A stretch of DNA of 64,000 nucleotides, taken from the NCBI RefSeq assembly GCF_014647635.1, contig NZ_BMPO01000006.1, positions 21,583 to 85,582 on the forward strand. Reading direction: 5' to 3'. Under the pieces are notes generated by a model, which made no database searches, was not told the origin of the DNA, and was given only the letters and a program-made list of their open reading frames with translations. The position numbers and the translations under genes are program-made. Positions 42,922-51,145 of this stretch are shown here, piece after piece (the first letter of the stretch is position 1; each line of letters starts with the position of its first letter). The DNA comes from Pseudomonas matsuisoli. Its GTDB lineage: Bacteria > Pseudomonadota > Gammaproteobacteria > Pseudomonadales > Pseudomonadaceae.

Positions 42922-43491
42922 TCAAGCTTTTTCGTCGATGCTCGGAGGCGGTTCGACGGGCGCCTTGCTTACAACGACCATTGCAGGACGCAGGAGGCGG
43001 CCGCTGACGAGATAGCCTTTCTGGAACACCTTGAGCACGCTGTTCGGCTCGACATGGGTGCTTTCTTCCATCGCCATCGCCTGGTGATGCTCTGGATTGA
43101 ACGGCGCCCCGTGCGGATCGATCGCCTCGATCTGGTGGCGCTTGAGCGTGTCCTGGAGCATCTTCAGCGTCAGCTCCATGCCCTCGCGCATTGGCTTGAT
43201 GCTCGCATCATCGGGATTGGACAGCTCCAGACCACGCTCCAGGCTATCCACGACGCCCAACAGATCGCCGGCAAACTTCTCGAGCGCAAACTTGTGCGCT
43301 TTCTCGACATCTTGCTCGGCCCGGCGGCGTATGTTTTGCAGCTCAGCCGCACTACGCAGTGATTGATCCTGCGCGGCAGCCAGTTGCTCTTCCAATTGCT
43401 CGACACGAGCCGACAAATCACTGTCGGCTGATTCGGTCGTGGCGGCGATGTCTTCGGGATTCTGGGTATCCAGCTTCTGCTCGTCAGCCAT
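42922..43491 (-). CDS. grpE: Nucleotide exchange factor GrpE
   Basis: Releases ADP from DnaK. ATG at 43491 with GGAGGAG before it gives 189 aa starting MADEQKLD; 25 upstream codons in frame overlap the promoter and are not coding. The long N-terminal coiled coil (about 30-85) includes [15 protein letters not shown]. The C-terminal beta domain has [13 protein letters not shown] and [21 protein letters not shown]. It is first gene of the heat-shock operon. Confidence 0.97.
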   Translation of the reverse strand: MADEQKLDTQNPEDIAATTESADSDLSARVEQLEEQLAAAQDQSLRSAAELQNIRRRAEQDVEKAHKFALEKFAGDLLGVVDSLERGLELSNPDDASIKPMREGMELTLKMLQDTLKRHQIEAIDPHGAPFNPEHHQAMAMEESTHVEPNSVLKVFQKGYLVSGRLLRPAMVVVSKAPVEPPPSIDEKA

Positions 43492-43546
43492 GCGTTTCTC
43501 CTCCAATTTATCGTTCGGATACGCGGATCCGATTCGCTTGCCGGCT

Positions 43547-43574
43547 ATATGGGGACGACCGGCCAACCTTCAAG
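43547..43574 (-). promoter_or_regulatory. Sigma-32 heat-shock promoter of grpE-dnaK-dnaJ
   Basis: On the minus strand CTTGAA (43574-43569), 14 bases, then CCCCATAT (43554-43547). This is an almost perfect RpoH promoter, about 55 bases upstream of the grpE ATG. Confidence 0.92.
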
Positions 43575-43630
43575 GGGCGGAAGCGAATGGACGTCGCGCG
43601 CGGGTCGACATCGGTAGACAAACGGTACGT

Positions 43631-43666
43631 TGCCAGCCGAACTGGACAACTGTATAAATAGACAGC
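43631..43666 (+). promoter_or_regulatory. recN promoter with LexA (SOS) box
   Basis: TTGCCA (43631-43636), 17 bases, TATAAA (43654-43659) form a good sigma-70 promoter. CTGTATAAATAGACAG (43651-43666) is a full CTGT-N8-ACAG LexA site overlapping the -10, so LexA should block recN until DNA damage. Confidence 0.93.
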
Positions 43667-43698
43667 ACTGAATGTACGAACATATTCGGAGCCTTCCC

Positions 43699-45375
43699 AT
43701 GCTGGTGCATCTGTCCGTTCACAACTATGCAATCGTCGAACACCTCGACCTGGAGCTGCGTGGTGGCATGAGTGTCATCACGGGCGAAACCGGCGCGGGC
43801 AAGTCCATCATGCTCGATGCGCTGAGTCTTGCCTTGGGTGATCGAGCCGACAGCGGAGTCGTGCGTCCAGGTGCCGACAAAGCCGATATCCTGGCCAGCT
43901 TCGATCTTCGCGACATTCCCGAAGCGGCGGCATGGTTGTCCGAACGCGACCTCGAGCATGACGGCCACTGCATTCTGCGTCGGGTCATTACAGCGGAGGG
44001 CCGCTCGCGCGGCTATATCAACGGCACGCCGTGCCCACTCGCCGACCTGAAAAGTCTTGGCGGGCTGATGATCGATATCCACGGCCAGCATGAGCACCAA
44101 TCTCTGCTCAAACTCGACACACACCGCCGTTTACTTGATGAGTATGCCGGCGCGGTCGACCTGGCACGCCAGGTTCAACTGGCATCCCAGCGCTGGAAAC
44201 AAACACGCAGTGAATTGGAGCGGCTTTCGCGGAGTAGCGACGAGCACAGGGCGCGCCACCAGCTGCTCAGCTACCAGCTCGAAGAGCTCGACAACCTTGC
44301 GCTGGTGGAGAACGAGCTCGAGGATCTGGAACAGGAGCATAAGTCACTCTCCAACGCCGAAAGTCTGTTAAGCGCATGCCGACAGGTTCTGGAAATGTGC
44401 AGGGAAAGCGACGGCGGTAATGTCATTGCCGCGCTCACGGCCAGTCTCAACCGGCTTACAGCGAGCGGCGACGGGCAACCCGAGGCCATGCAAGAGGCGA
44501 CCGACCTGTTGACCAGCGCGCAAATCCAGGTCGAGGAAGCGGTCGGCCAGCTGAACCGCTTCATCGACAACTTCGATGCCGACCCCGAGCGGCAGCAGTA
44601 CCTTGAGGAACGGCTCGACGCCATCTATACGCTGGCCCGCAAGCACCGTGTCCAGCCAAACGAACTGGGACAACTGCAGAGCCAGCTGCGTGCCGAGCTG
44701 GCCGGGCTCGATGCCAGTGACCAAACCGTCGGCGTGCTCGAGGAGGAGCTGACCTCTTATCTACGGCATTACGCGGAAAAGGCCACCAAACTGAGCGGTC
44801 TGCGCAACAAGGCCAGCAAGGCGCTTGAGATCAAGGTCGAGAAAGAAATGCAGCGTCTCGGGATGCCTGGTGGCCGTTTTTCGATCGAGTTACGCGGTAT
44901 ATCGAATGACGAGCCGCAACCCTTTGGGCAAGAGCATGTGGAATTTCTCGTTAGCGCCAACCCTGGCCAGCCGCTGAAGGGCTTGGCCAAGGTAGCGTCG
45001 GGCGGCGAGCTTTCGCGGATCAGTCTTGCCATCCAGGTCATCACGGCCCAAACCTCCCGCGTACCAACCCTGGTGTTTGACGAAGTGGATGTGGGCATCG
45101 GCGGGCCGACGGCCGAGGTTGTCGGCCAATTGTTGCGTCGATTGGGTGATCGCGGACAAGTGCTGACAGTCACTCACCTGCCGCAAGTTGCAGCGCAGGG
45201 TCATCAGCATCTGTTCGTACACAAGGCGCGTGGCAGCAAGGAGACGAAAACGGCCGTCAAATACCTCGGCGACAAGGACCGCGTGGAAGAAGTCGCACGC
45301 ATGCTGGGTGGCGTGGACCTCACCCAGGAATCGATCGCCCACGCGCGAAAAATGGTGGAAACCGTGCAGGCCTGA
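43699..45375 (+). CDS. recN: DNA repair protein RecN
   Basis: SMC-like ATPase for double-strand-break repair, induced in the SOS response. ATG at 43699 gives 558 aa beginning MLVHLSVHNYAIVEHLDLEL, the family start; an upstream ATG at 43672 lies too close to the LexA box. Walker A is GETGAGKS near residue 32. Two long coiled-coil stretches (about 150-250 and 300-370) follow. ABC signature is KVASGGELSRIS, Walker B is TLVFDEVDVGIGG. The gene diverges from grpE and has a textbook LexA box. Confidence 0.97.
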   Translation: MLVHLSVHNYAIVEHLDLELRGGMSVITGETGAGKSIMLDALSLALGDRADSGVVRPGADKADILASFDLRDIPEAAAWLSERDLEHDGHCILRRVITAEGRSRGYINGTPCPLADLKSLGGLMIDIHGQHEHQSLLKLDTHRRLLDEYAGAVDLARQVQLASQRWKQTRSELERLSRSSDEHRARHQLLSYQLEELDNLALVENELEDLEQEHKSLSNAESLLSACRQVLEMCRESDGGNVIAALTASLNRLTASGDGQPEAMQEATDLLTSAQIQVEEAVGQLNRFIDNFDADPERQQYLEERLDAIYTLARKHRVQPNELGQLQSQLRAELAGLDASDQTVGVLEEELTSYLRHYAEKATKLSGLRNKASKALEIKVEKEMQRLGMPGGRFSIELRGISNDEPQPFGQEHVEFLVSANPGQPLKGLAKVASGGELSRISLAIQVITAQTSRVPTLVFDEVDVGIGGPTAEVVGQLLRRLGDRGQVLTVTHLPQVAAQGHQHLFVHKARGSKETKTAVKYLGDKDRVEEVARMLGGVDLTQESIAHARKMVETVQA

Positions 45376-45429
45376 GCGCCAGCGACCACATTGCTAGCCA
45401 GAATCCTGCTGGAGCCGAACCCTTGAAAA

Positions 45430-45476
45430 CCGGCTGGGAGCCTCATTTACGAATGGTAAATGAGGCTCCCAGCCGG
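45430..45476. repeat. Perfect 21-bp inverted repeat after recN
   Basis: CCGGCTGGGAGCCTCATTTAC (arm 45430-45450) has its exact complement at 45456-45476 with only GAATG between. It lies between the converging recN and aldo/keto reductase genes. On the minus strand TTTTCAAGG follows, so it can serve as a terminator there, but the stem is much longer than needed and could derive from a repeat or small mobile element. Confidence 0.8.
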
Positions 45477-45558
45477 CGTTTAACGCAGGAAGAACCAACG
45501 CGCAGCAGATTGTAGGCGGGTTCTGAAGACGTCGTGCTCAGGCCTGCACCTTCACCTT

Positions 45559-46632
45559 TCAAGCTTTTTTCAGGGCCATTGTTTGACGATGGCCGTCTAG
45601 GAACGGCTTTTCGGCAGGATCGATGCGATCCATACCGGCAGTAACACGATGCCAGTACGGGTAGAGGGGCGCCTGACGGGTGACGCGTTCGAGTCGGTCA
45701 ATGTCCTCTCCCGTCAGCTTCAATTCCGCAGCGGCAAGATTGTCGCGCAGGTGCTCCTCAGTCCGTGCCCCGACGATCACTGAGGTAATGCCAGGGCGAT
45801 CTTTTAGCCAGGCAAGGCAAACGCGTGCGGGCGACACGTTGTGGCTTTCACCGATAGCGATCAACGTTTCGATAATGTCGTATGCCCGCTCCATGTCATG
45901 CACGTAGGGTTCGGGCCAATCATTACCCTGACGCGTCCCCTTCGGCGTCTCTTGCCCGCGGCGCACCTTGCCCGTCAGCAGTCCTTCACCCAGCGGGCCC
46001 CAAACCAGCGTCGCGATGTTCTGGTCGATCGCCATGGGTAACAGCTCGTATTCGGCATCACGCGCTTCGGGGGTGTAATAGATCTGCTGCGCGATAGGCT
46101 TGACCAGCCCTTTGAACTCGGCTGTTCCCAGTGTCTTCATCATTTGCCACGCGGTGTAGTTCGACGTGCCGACATAGCGAACCTTGCCTGACTGCACGAG
46201 GTGGTCGAGCGCCGCCAGCGTCTCTTCGATAGGGGTCACGCCATCCCAATTGTGCATTTGGTACAGGTCGATATGGTCGGTTCGCAGCCGCTTGAGACTG
46301 GCTTCGCATGCTCGAATCAGGTGATAGCGCGAGGCGCCGCTATTATTTGGATTATTGCCCATCGGGCTTCGCGCCTTGCTGGCCAGAACGATCTCATGGC
46401 GTTTGTCGCCCAGCGCCTGCCCGACCACCTCTTCCGCGAGCCCTGCCGAATAGAGGTCAGCAGTGTCGACCATGTTCACGCCGGCATCGAACGCGAAGTC
46501 GAACATCCGTCGAGCCTGTTCCACTCCGACTTCTCCCGTTTTGCTGAAATCACCGCGTCCACCAAAGGGTATGGTCCCGACAACAAATTCAGATACCAAT
46601 AGGCCAGATTGTCCAAGCGGGCGGTATTTCAT
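45559..46632 (-). CDS. Aldo/keto reductase
   Basis: A 357-aa NADPH-dependent oxidoreductase of the aldo/keto reductase superfamily, (beta/alpha)8 barrel. The catalytic tetrad is visible: Asp in MVDTADLYSAG, Tyr in the same motif, Lys in VLASKARSPMG and His in LYQMHNWDG. YVGTSNYTAWQM and TSVIVGARTEEHLRDNL are the usual cofactor-binding parts. It resembles the YajO/Tas-like group; the substrate cannot be told. It stands alone, with its own upstream region toward phnA. This is the first gene after the place where the conserved order beyond recN ends. Confidence 0.9.
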   Translation of the reverse strand: MKYRPLGQSGLLVSEFVVGTIPFGGRGDFSKTGEVGVEQARRMFDFAFDAGVNMVDTADLYSAGLAEEVVGQALGDKRHEIVLASKARSPMGNNPNNSGASRYHLIRACEASLKRLRTDHIDLYQMHNWDGVTPIEETLAALDHLVQSGKVRYVGTSNYTAWQMMKTLGTAEFKGLVKPIAQQIYYTPEARDAEYELLPMAIDQNIATLVWGPLGEGLLTGKVRRGQETPKGTRQGNDWPEPYVHDMERAYDIIETLIAIGESHNVSPARVCLAWLKDRPGITSVIVGARTEEHLRDNLAAAELKLTGEDIDRLERVTRQAPLYPYWHRVTAGMDRIDPAEKPFLDGHRQTMALKKA

Positions 46633-46910
46633 GGGTGTCTCCTCTGAACGTACGAGTTTGGAAAAAGACGGCCAGGCGAACTGAAAGCTGGGTTACCTCT
46701 GCTTACGGTTTATGTGACCTGCCCTTCTAACAGGACTCCCAGCGAATCTCAGTCGTTCGAATCCCACGCTAGACAGCTTGCGCCCCATGCAGGCGGATGA
46801 CGCCTGAAATGCCTGTAACCGTTTCCCGCGCCAGGCGCAACACGGGGCCTTACGCTTTCGTACGTCGGATCCTTCCTCATACAATGCGGTCTTTGACATT
46901 GGAGCGATCC

Positions 46911-47252
46911 GTGAGCCACCTACCGCCCTGCCCCGAATGTGATTCCCAGTACACCTACGAAGAAGGTGTACTGCTGGTCTGCCCCGAGTGTGCCCATGAA
47001 TGGGCTATCGATGATCCACTTCGCGATGACACGCCGGGTAGCGTCATCAAAGATTCGGTGGGCAACGTACTTCAGGACGGCGACACGGTGACGGTCATCA
47101 AGGACTTAAAGGTCAAAGGGTCCTCGGCGGTCGTGAAAGTAGGCACCAAGGTAAAGAACATTCGCCTGGTCGAAGGCGACCATGACATCGACTGCAAGAT
47201 AGACGGGATCGGCGCGATGAAGCTCAAATCCCAATTCGTGAAGAAATCCTAA
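46911..47252 (+). CDS. PhnA/YjdM-type zinc-ribbon protein
   Basis: A 113-aa protein of the PhnA/YjdM family (annotated as alkylphosphonate utilisation protein, though a phosphonate role is doubtful). GTG at 46911 with GGAG six bases before gives the start [18 protein letters not shown]; the longer frame from 46797 has no ribosome binding site. Four Cys (CPEC and CPEC) form a zinc ribbon in residues 6-31. The C-terminal part (about 45-113) is a small beta domain with [17 protein letters not shown] and [29 protein letters not shown] box lies 25 bases upstream. No phn genes are nearby. Confidence 0.9.
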   Translation: MSHLPPCPECDSQYTYEEGVLLVCPECAHEWAIDDPLRDDTPGSVIKDSVGNVLQDGDTVTVIKDLKVKGSSAVVKVGTKVKNIRLVEGDHDIDCKIDGIGAMKLKSQFVKKS

Positions 47253-47621
47253 GACCTAACCTGGCAACACCAAGACCGGTTGACGCGGGACTTTCCGTCC
47301 CCCTCTCTTAAAACCGCTTCCGATGAAGTACGGGCGTCGACTCCTCTCGCCGCCCTCATCATCTCGAGACTCCGCATGCACCGTTGCGCCCAACTCACGG
47401 CGCCGTCGTATCCCGCATCGGATTGAACCGTGACCTTCTACGCATTTCGCTGAGCCGCTTAACCGGCGAGGCGAAAACCTTGAACGCTCCGTTCGCCTGT
47501 CATGTCTACCCGACCTAAGACACTTTCGGTTACAACCTTTGCGCCACTGTTTTCGTAACGACAGATAGGCCGATTGCAGTTAGGTGCTGATAACAATGAA
47601 TTCAGGGAAGGAGTCCCTCAC
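47253..47621. other. Non-coding spacer before the acyltransferase
   Basis: 369 bases without a supported gene. A short hairpin GGGAC-TTTCC-GTCCC (47287-47301) followed by CCTCTCTT may be a weak terminator for the PhnA gene. A possible promoter TTGAAC-N17-TGTCTA lies at 47480-47508. Nothing else was recognised. Confidence 0.5.
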
Positions 47622-48803
47622 ATGTCGAATTACCGTGGTATCGAAGGCGCGCGCGCCTGGTTGGCGTGGATCGTTGTGTTCACCCACCTTGTGGCACTGA
47701 CAGGGGTTTCACAAGTCGCACCACTCCTGGGTCGCATCCAATTGGCGGGCGACTGGGCTGTTCAGCTTTTCGTGATCATCAGTGGCTTTGTCATCAGCCA
47801 CCTCCTGCTAGCCCGTCGAGAGCCCTATCTCACCTACATCACCCGGCGCGCATTTCGCCTGTTTCCGGCTTATCTCGTTGCGCTTCTACTTGCCATTGCC
47901 GTACTCCCGGCCACGGTTGCTGCGTTCGATGCACTGCCTTGGCACGACGCCACGCAAATCCTGCATTTCAAGGCTCAAAGCGCGCAGTTGCACGATGGCT
48001 TGGCGAGCCTGCATGTGCTCTTGCATGCGTTGATGCTGCATGGCGCTGTCCCCAATACGCTGCTTCCAGAGTCCGAATACATGTTCCTGACGCCAGCCTG
48101 GAGCGTGTCCCTCGAATGGCAGTTCTATCTCGTGGCGCCGGTACTGCTCGCCATGCTCGTGCGCGAGCGGCTGCAGATCGTCGTGTTATTGCTGGCAGCG
48201 ATGAGTTATGCCGCCTATCGACTAGGCCTTTTCGGGCAGTTTTACCTGCCCAGCTTTTTACCGGGTGCGATCGGTTATTTTCTGGTGGGAATGGGCACAC
48301 GCCTGGCGGTAGATAAGCTTCCCGCCTTACAGCGTTATCCGACGGCCCTCGTCAGCGGCTGCCTGATTCTCGCTCTGAGCTCCGGGGCGCTGGTACCTAT
48401 TGCCGCCTGGGTCGCTTTGATGAGCTACGCCTTGCTCGATGCACGAGCGTTCGACCAGCCCGATAGCGCAACACGTTGGCTACGGAGGCTATTGGACAGT
48501 CCACTCGCCGTAGGCGCCGGGATGCGCTCGTACTCGGTCTACATCCTTCATTGGGTCGTCATCAGCCTCATGATGTGTCTTGCGACCATCGACGCCCTGG
48601 ATGCCACGCCGTGGCAGCAGTTCGGGCTGATGGCGACCGGCACGGTACTGTTAACGATAATCGGCGCCGAGGTTCTCTATCGCTGGGTGGAAATGCCCGC
48701 CATCGCGTTCGGCAAGCGGTTTACACGCAAACGCGCTCCTTTAACCCAGGCGCCGCAATGCGCCGAAGGCTCCATCGCCGTCGCGATACGATCGCCGCAT
48801 TAG
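47622..48803 (+). CDS. Acyltransferase family 3 (OafA-like) membrane protein
   Basis: A 393-aa integral membrane protein with about ten hydrophobic helices. ATG at 47622 follows GGAAGGAG and gives MSNYRGIEGARAWLAWIVVFTHLV, the family opening with the R-G-x-x-G-x-R-A pattern and the conserved His of helix 1. TPAWSVSLEWQFYLVAPVLLA is the second hallmark. SVYILHWVVISLM near the C-terminus is also typical. Such proteins transfer acetyl or other acyl groups to surface sugars, lipids or exported polysaccharides. No SGNH domain and no polysaccharide genes are close, so the substrate is unknown. It looks like a single-gene unit. Confidence 0.88.
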   Translation: MSNYRGIEGARAWLAWIVVFTHLVALTGVSQVAPLLGRIQLAGDWAVQLFVIISGFVISHLLLARREPYLTYITRRAFRLFPAYLVALLLAIAVLPATVAAFDALPWHDATQILHFKAQSAQLHDGLASLHVLLHALMLHGAVPNTLLPESEYMFLTPAWSVSLEWQFYLVAPVLLAMLVRERLQIVVLLLAAMSYAAYRLGLFGQFYLPSFLPGAIGYFLVGMGTRLAVDKLPALQRYPTALVSGCLILALSSGALVPIAAWVALMSYALLDARAFDQPDSATRWLRRLLDSPLAVGAGMRSYSVYILHWVVISLMMCLATIDALDATPWQQFGLMATGTVLLTIIGAEVLYRWVEMPAIAFGKRFTRKRAPLTQAPQCAEGSIAVAIRSPH

Positions 48804-48820
48804 CCTCGCCGTCTTATACT

Positions 48821-48842
48821 CCCGGGCTTTGCAAAGCCCGGG
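48821..48842. repeat. 22-base perfect palindrome before a small membrane protein gene
   Basis: CCCGGGCTTTG followed by its exact complement. It lies right after a TATACT box (48815-48820) and nine bases before the ATG at 48852, and its right arm includes the GGG of the only Shine-Dalgarno-like GGGTAG. It could be a terminator for the acyltransferase gene, an operator, or an RNA hairpin that hides the ribosome binding site. Confidence 0.6.
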
Positions 48843-48851
48843 TAGACATCC

Positions 48852-49142
48852 ATGAAATTTTCCGACTGGTCCCCACGTGAACGTCTGGTCGCAGCGCTAT
48901 GGGCGGCTGTTGCCGCTGGCTGCCTCATTTATGCATTGGCGTCCAACGTGGCAGTGTATTCCAGCGAATTCTTTTCGATGCTCGCGATCATCGCACTCTT
49001 GGTGGGGCTGGCGCTGACGCCATCCTTCATGTTCAAGCCGCTGAAGCTCAGCCTGGGTGAGGAAATGGAGCCCTCGTTGAAGGTCGCGTTTGGTTTCTTT
49101 TGCGCATTCCAATTGGTCGCTATCGGAATCCGCATCCTGTAG
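48852..49142 (+). CDS. Small membrane protein of unknown function
   Basis: A 96-aa protein with three hydrophobic helices (about 12-33, 41-58 and 76-95) and a short hydrophilic loop (about 59-74, FKPLKLSLGEEMEPSLK). I do not recognise the family. The reading frame has a clean ATG, no rare features, and opposing frames look worse, so I consider it real. It lies between the acyltransferase and the LysR gene on the same strand. Its ribosome binding site is partly inside a 22-base palindrome. Confidence 0.65.
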   Translation: MKFSDWSPRERLVAALWAAVAAGCLIYALASNVAVYSSEFFSMLAIIALLVGLALTPSFMFKPLKLSLGEEMEPSLKVAFGFFCAFQLVAIGIRIL

Positions 49143-49220
49143 GCAGCCAACGCAGGCGCGAGTAGATACCCGCCTCTCGGCTTATTAGCTCAGTAACCCT
49201 CCGCTCGAAAGGCTCAAAGC

Positions 49221-50159
49221 ATGCAACGACGCTCGAGACCCCTGTCGCAAGTCAGCGATTTCGATATCCGCCTTTTGAAGCTTTTCCGCACGGTCGTCGA
49301 CAGCGGTGGGTTCGCCGCAGCCGAAAGCGTACTCGGTATTGGCCGTTCGGCCATCAGCCAGCAAATGGGTGACCTCGAACAACGTCTAGGGCTGCGTCTC
49401 TGCCAACGGGGCCGTGCGGGATTCTCGGTTACCGAAGAGGGCGCCGAGGTCTATCGCGCCACAGAGCGCCTTCTGAGCGCTATGGAAAGCTTTCGCACTG
49501 AAGTGAATGGACTGCACAGCCACCTGCGTGGCGAACTCAACATCGGTTTGACGGATAACCTGGTCACCGTTCCGCACATGCGCATCACTCATGCGCTAGC
49601 AACGCTCAAAGAGCACGGGCCGGACGTTCGCATCCAGATCCGCATGACGCCGCCCAGTGAGGTCGAGAAAGGCGTGCTCGATGGTCGACTTCACGTTGGC
49701 GTCGTGCCGCAGGCAGGCGCGTTGGCCGGGCTCGACTACCACCCGCTGTACGAGGAACGCTCCCAGTTGTACTGCGCTGTCGGTCATCCGCTGTTCTACG
49801 TCAGTGATAACGAGCTCGACGATGCGCGCCTCGACGCCCAGGATGCCATCGCGCCGAACTTCCGCTTGCCGGCGGCGGTTCAGGCGCACCACCAGCGGCT
49901 CAATTGCACGGCCAGCGCATCCGACCGCGAAGGTATGGCTTTTCTGATCTTGACCGGCCGCTATGTGGGTTATTTGCCGGATCATTACGCTCGGCAGTGG
50001 GTTCAGCAGGGCCGGCTGCGAGCGTTGAAAGTTGCCACCCGCTTCTACGACCTCAGCCTGGCAACGGTCACGCGTCGCGATCGGCATGCGCATCTGGTGC
50101 TGGAATGCTTTCTGGAGGCCCTTGCGCAGACGCATAGAGCCGAGCCGACATCGCAGTAA
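49221..50159 (+). CDS. LysR-family transcriptional regulator
   Basis: A 312-aa regulator. The N-terminal winged helix-turn-helix (about 12-75) has FDIRLLKLFRTVVDSGGFAAAESVLGIGRSAISQQMGDLE and then RLGLRLCQRGRAGFSVTEEG. The C-terminal periplasmic-binding-like domain (about 95-300) starts LRGELNIGLTDNLVT. The target is unknown. It is transcribed in the same direction as, and 108 bases before, a Tsx/DUF5020-like channel gene. Most LysR regulators diverge from their targets, so the link is only suggestive. Confidence 0.93.
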   Translation: MQRRSRPLSQVSDFDIRLLKLFRTVVDSGGFAAAESVLGIGRSAISQQMGDLEQRLGLRLCQRGRAGFSVTEEGAEVYRATERLLSAMESFRTEVNGLHSHLRGELNIGLTDNLVTVPHMRITHALATLKEHGPDVRIQIRMTPPSEVEKGVLDGRLHVGVVPQAGALAGLDYHPLYEERSQLYCAVGHPLFYVSDNELDDARLDAQDAIAPNFRLPAAVQAHHQRLNCTASASDREGMAFLILTGRYVGYLPDHYARQWVQQGRLRALKVATRFYDLSLATVTRRDRHAHLVLECFLEALAQTHRAEPTSQ

Positions 50160-50267
50160 CGTGCCCTGCACCCCGTAGAGGGCATCCAACTCCGAACCTT
50201 ATAAAGCAGACGCAAGATCTGCCGACACGATGAACTTCGCACCCTCGAACACGCCCTCAGGAGCCCC

Positions 50268-51080
50268 ATGAAATCCACCGCAACATCGTTGCTGATCGCT
50301 GGCAGCCTCTTCTGCGCAGCAACCGCACACGCCGAAAGCCCACTGATCTGGCAAGACAACAGCCTGACGTACCTCTACGGCAAAGACTTCAAAGTAAACC
50401 CCGCCATCCAGCAGACCCTGACTTTCGAGCACGCAAGCGCGTGGAATTGGGGCGATCTGTTCATCTTCGTGGACTGGATCAACTACAACGGCGAGTCCGA
50501 CAGCAATCTCGGTAAAGAAACGTACTATGGCGAATTCACGCCCCGGCTTTCGTTCGGAAAGCTGAGTGGGAAGGATCTTTCGTTCGGGCCGATCAAGGAC
50601 GTATTGCTGGCCGGCACTTACGAGCGCGGAGAGAACCGCAACCGTAACTATCTGCTCGGCCCAGGCTTGGACATTGATGTCCCCGGTTTCGACTACTTCC
50701 AGATCAACCTGTACTACCGCAAGCCCGATGGCATTACGCAGCAACCGTCCGGCCAGTGGCAGGTCACGCCCGTGTGGGGCATCACTCTCCCCGTCGGCAA
50801 CTCCGATCTACTGATCGACGGCTACATGGACTGGGTGGTGAACTCGAAGGGCTCCGAAGCGCGCGGCGACCGACTGGAAAGAAACCTGCATTTCAACCCA
50901 CAGATCAAGTACGACTTGGGCAAGTCGCTTGGTTACGAGGCCAAGCATCTGTACGTGGGTGCCGAGTACGATTACTGGAGCAACAAATACGGCATCAAGG
51001 ACGGCGGCTTCGTAAGCGAGAACTTTGTCGGCAAGACGGACCAGAACACCGCAAGCCTGCTGGTCAAATATCACTTCTGA
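50268..51080 (+). CDS. Tsx/DUF5020-like outer-membrane channel protein
   Basis: A 270-aa outer-membrane beta barrel. A Sec signal peptide (1-22, cleavage after AHA) is followed by ESPLIWQDNSLTYLYGKDFKVNP, the motif of the nucleoside-specific channel family (Tsx, DUF5020). Alternating aromatic strands run throughout, and the last residues LLVKYHF end in Phe, the usual recognition signal for BamA. AGGAG stands six bases before the ATG. It probably lets nucleosides or similar small solutes through. A bidirectional terminator follows. Confidence 0.85.
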   Translation: MKSTATSLLIAGSLFCAATAHAESPLIWQDNSLTYLYGKDFKVNPAIQQTLTFEHASAWNWGDLFIFVDWINYNGESDSNLGKETYYGEFTPRLSFGKLSGKDLSFGPIKDVLLAGTYERGENRNRNYLLGPGLDIDVPGFDYFQINLYYRKPDGITQQPSGQWQVTPVWGITLPVGNSDLLIDGYMDWVVNSKGSEARGDRLERNLHFNPQIKYDLGKSLGYEAKHLYVGAEYDYWSNKYGIKDGGFVSENFVGKTDQNTASLLVKYHF

Positions 51081-51090
51081 CCGACTGGAT

Positions 51091-51127
51091 AGCAAAAAGC
51101 CCGGCCATCATCGCCGGGCTTTTTGCT
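51091..51127. terminator. Bidirectional terminator between channel gene and ettA
   Basis: AGCAAAAAGCCCGGC (51091-51105) and GCCGGGCTTTTTGCT (51113-51127), 15-bp perfect stem with seven-base loop, A and T runs on both sides. Confidence 0.95.
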
Positions 51128-51145
51128 GACAGGACGCTATCGCCC

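Noticed and set aside
41051..43015. A 654-codon open frame antisense to dnaK
   Set aside because: It mirrors the strongly biased codons of dnaK; such antisense frames of dnaK are a well-known artefact. It has no ribosome binding site and no family motifs.
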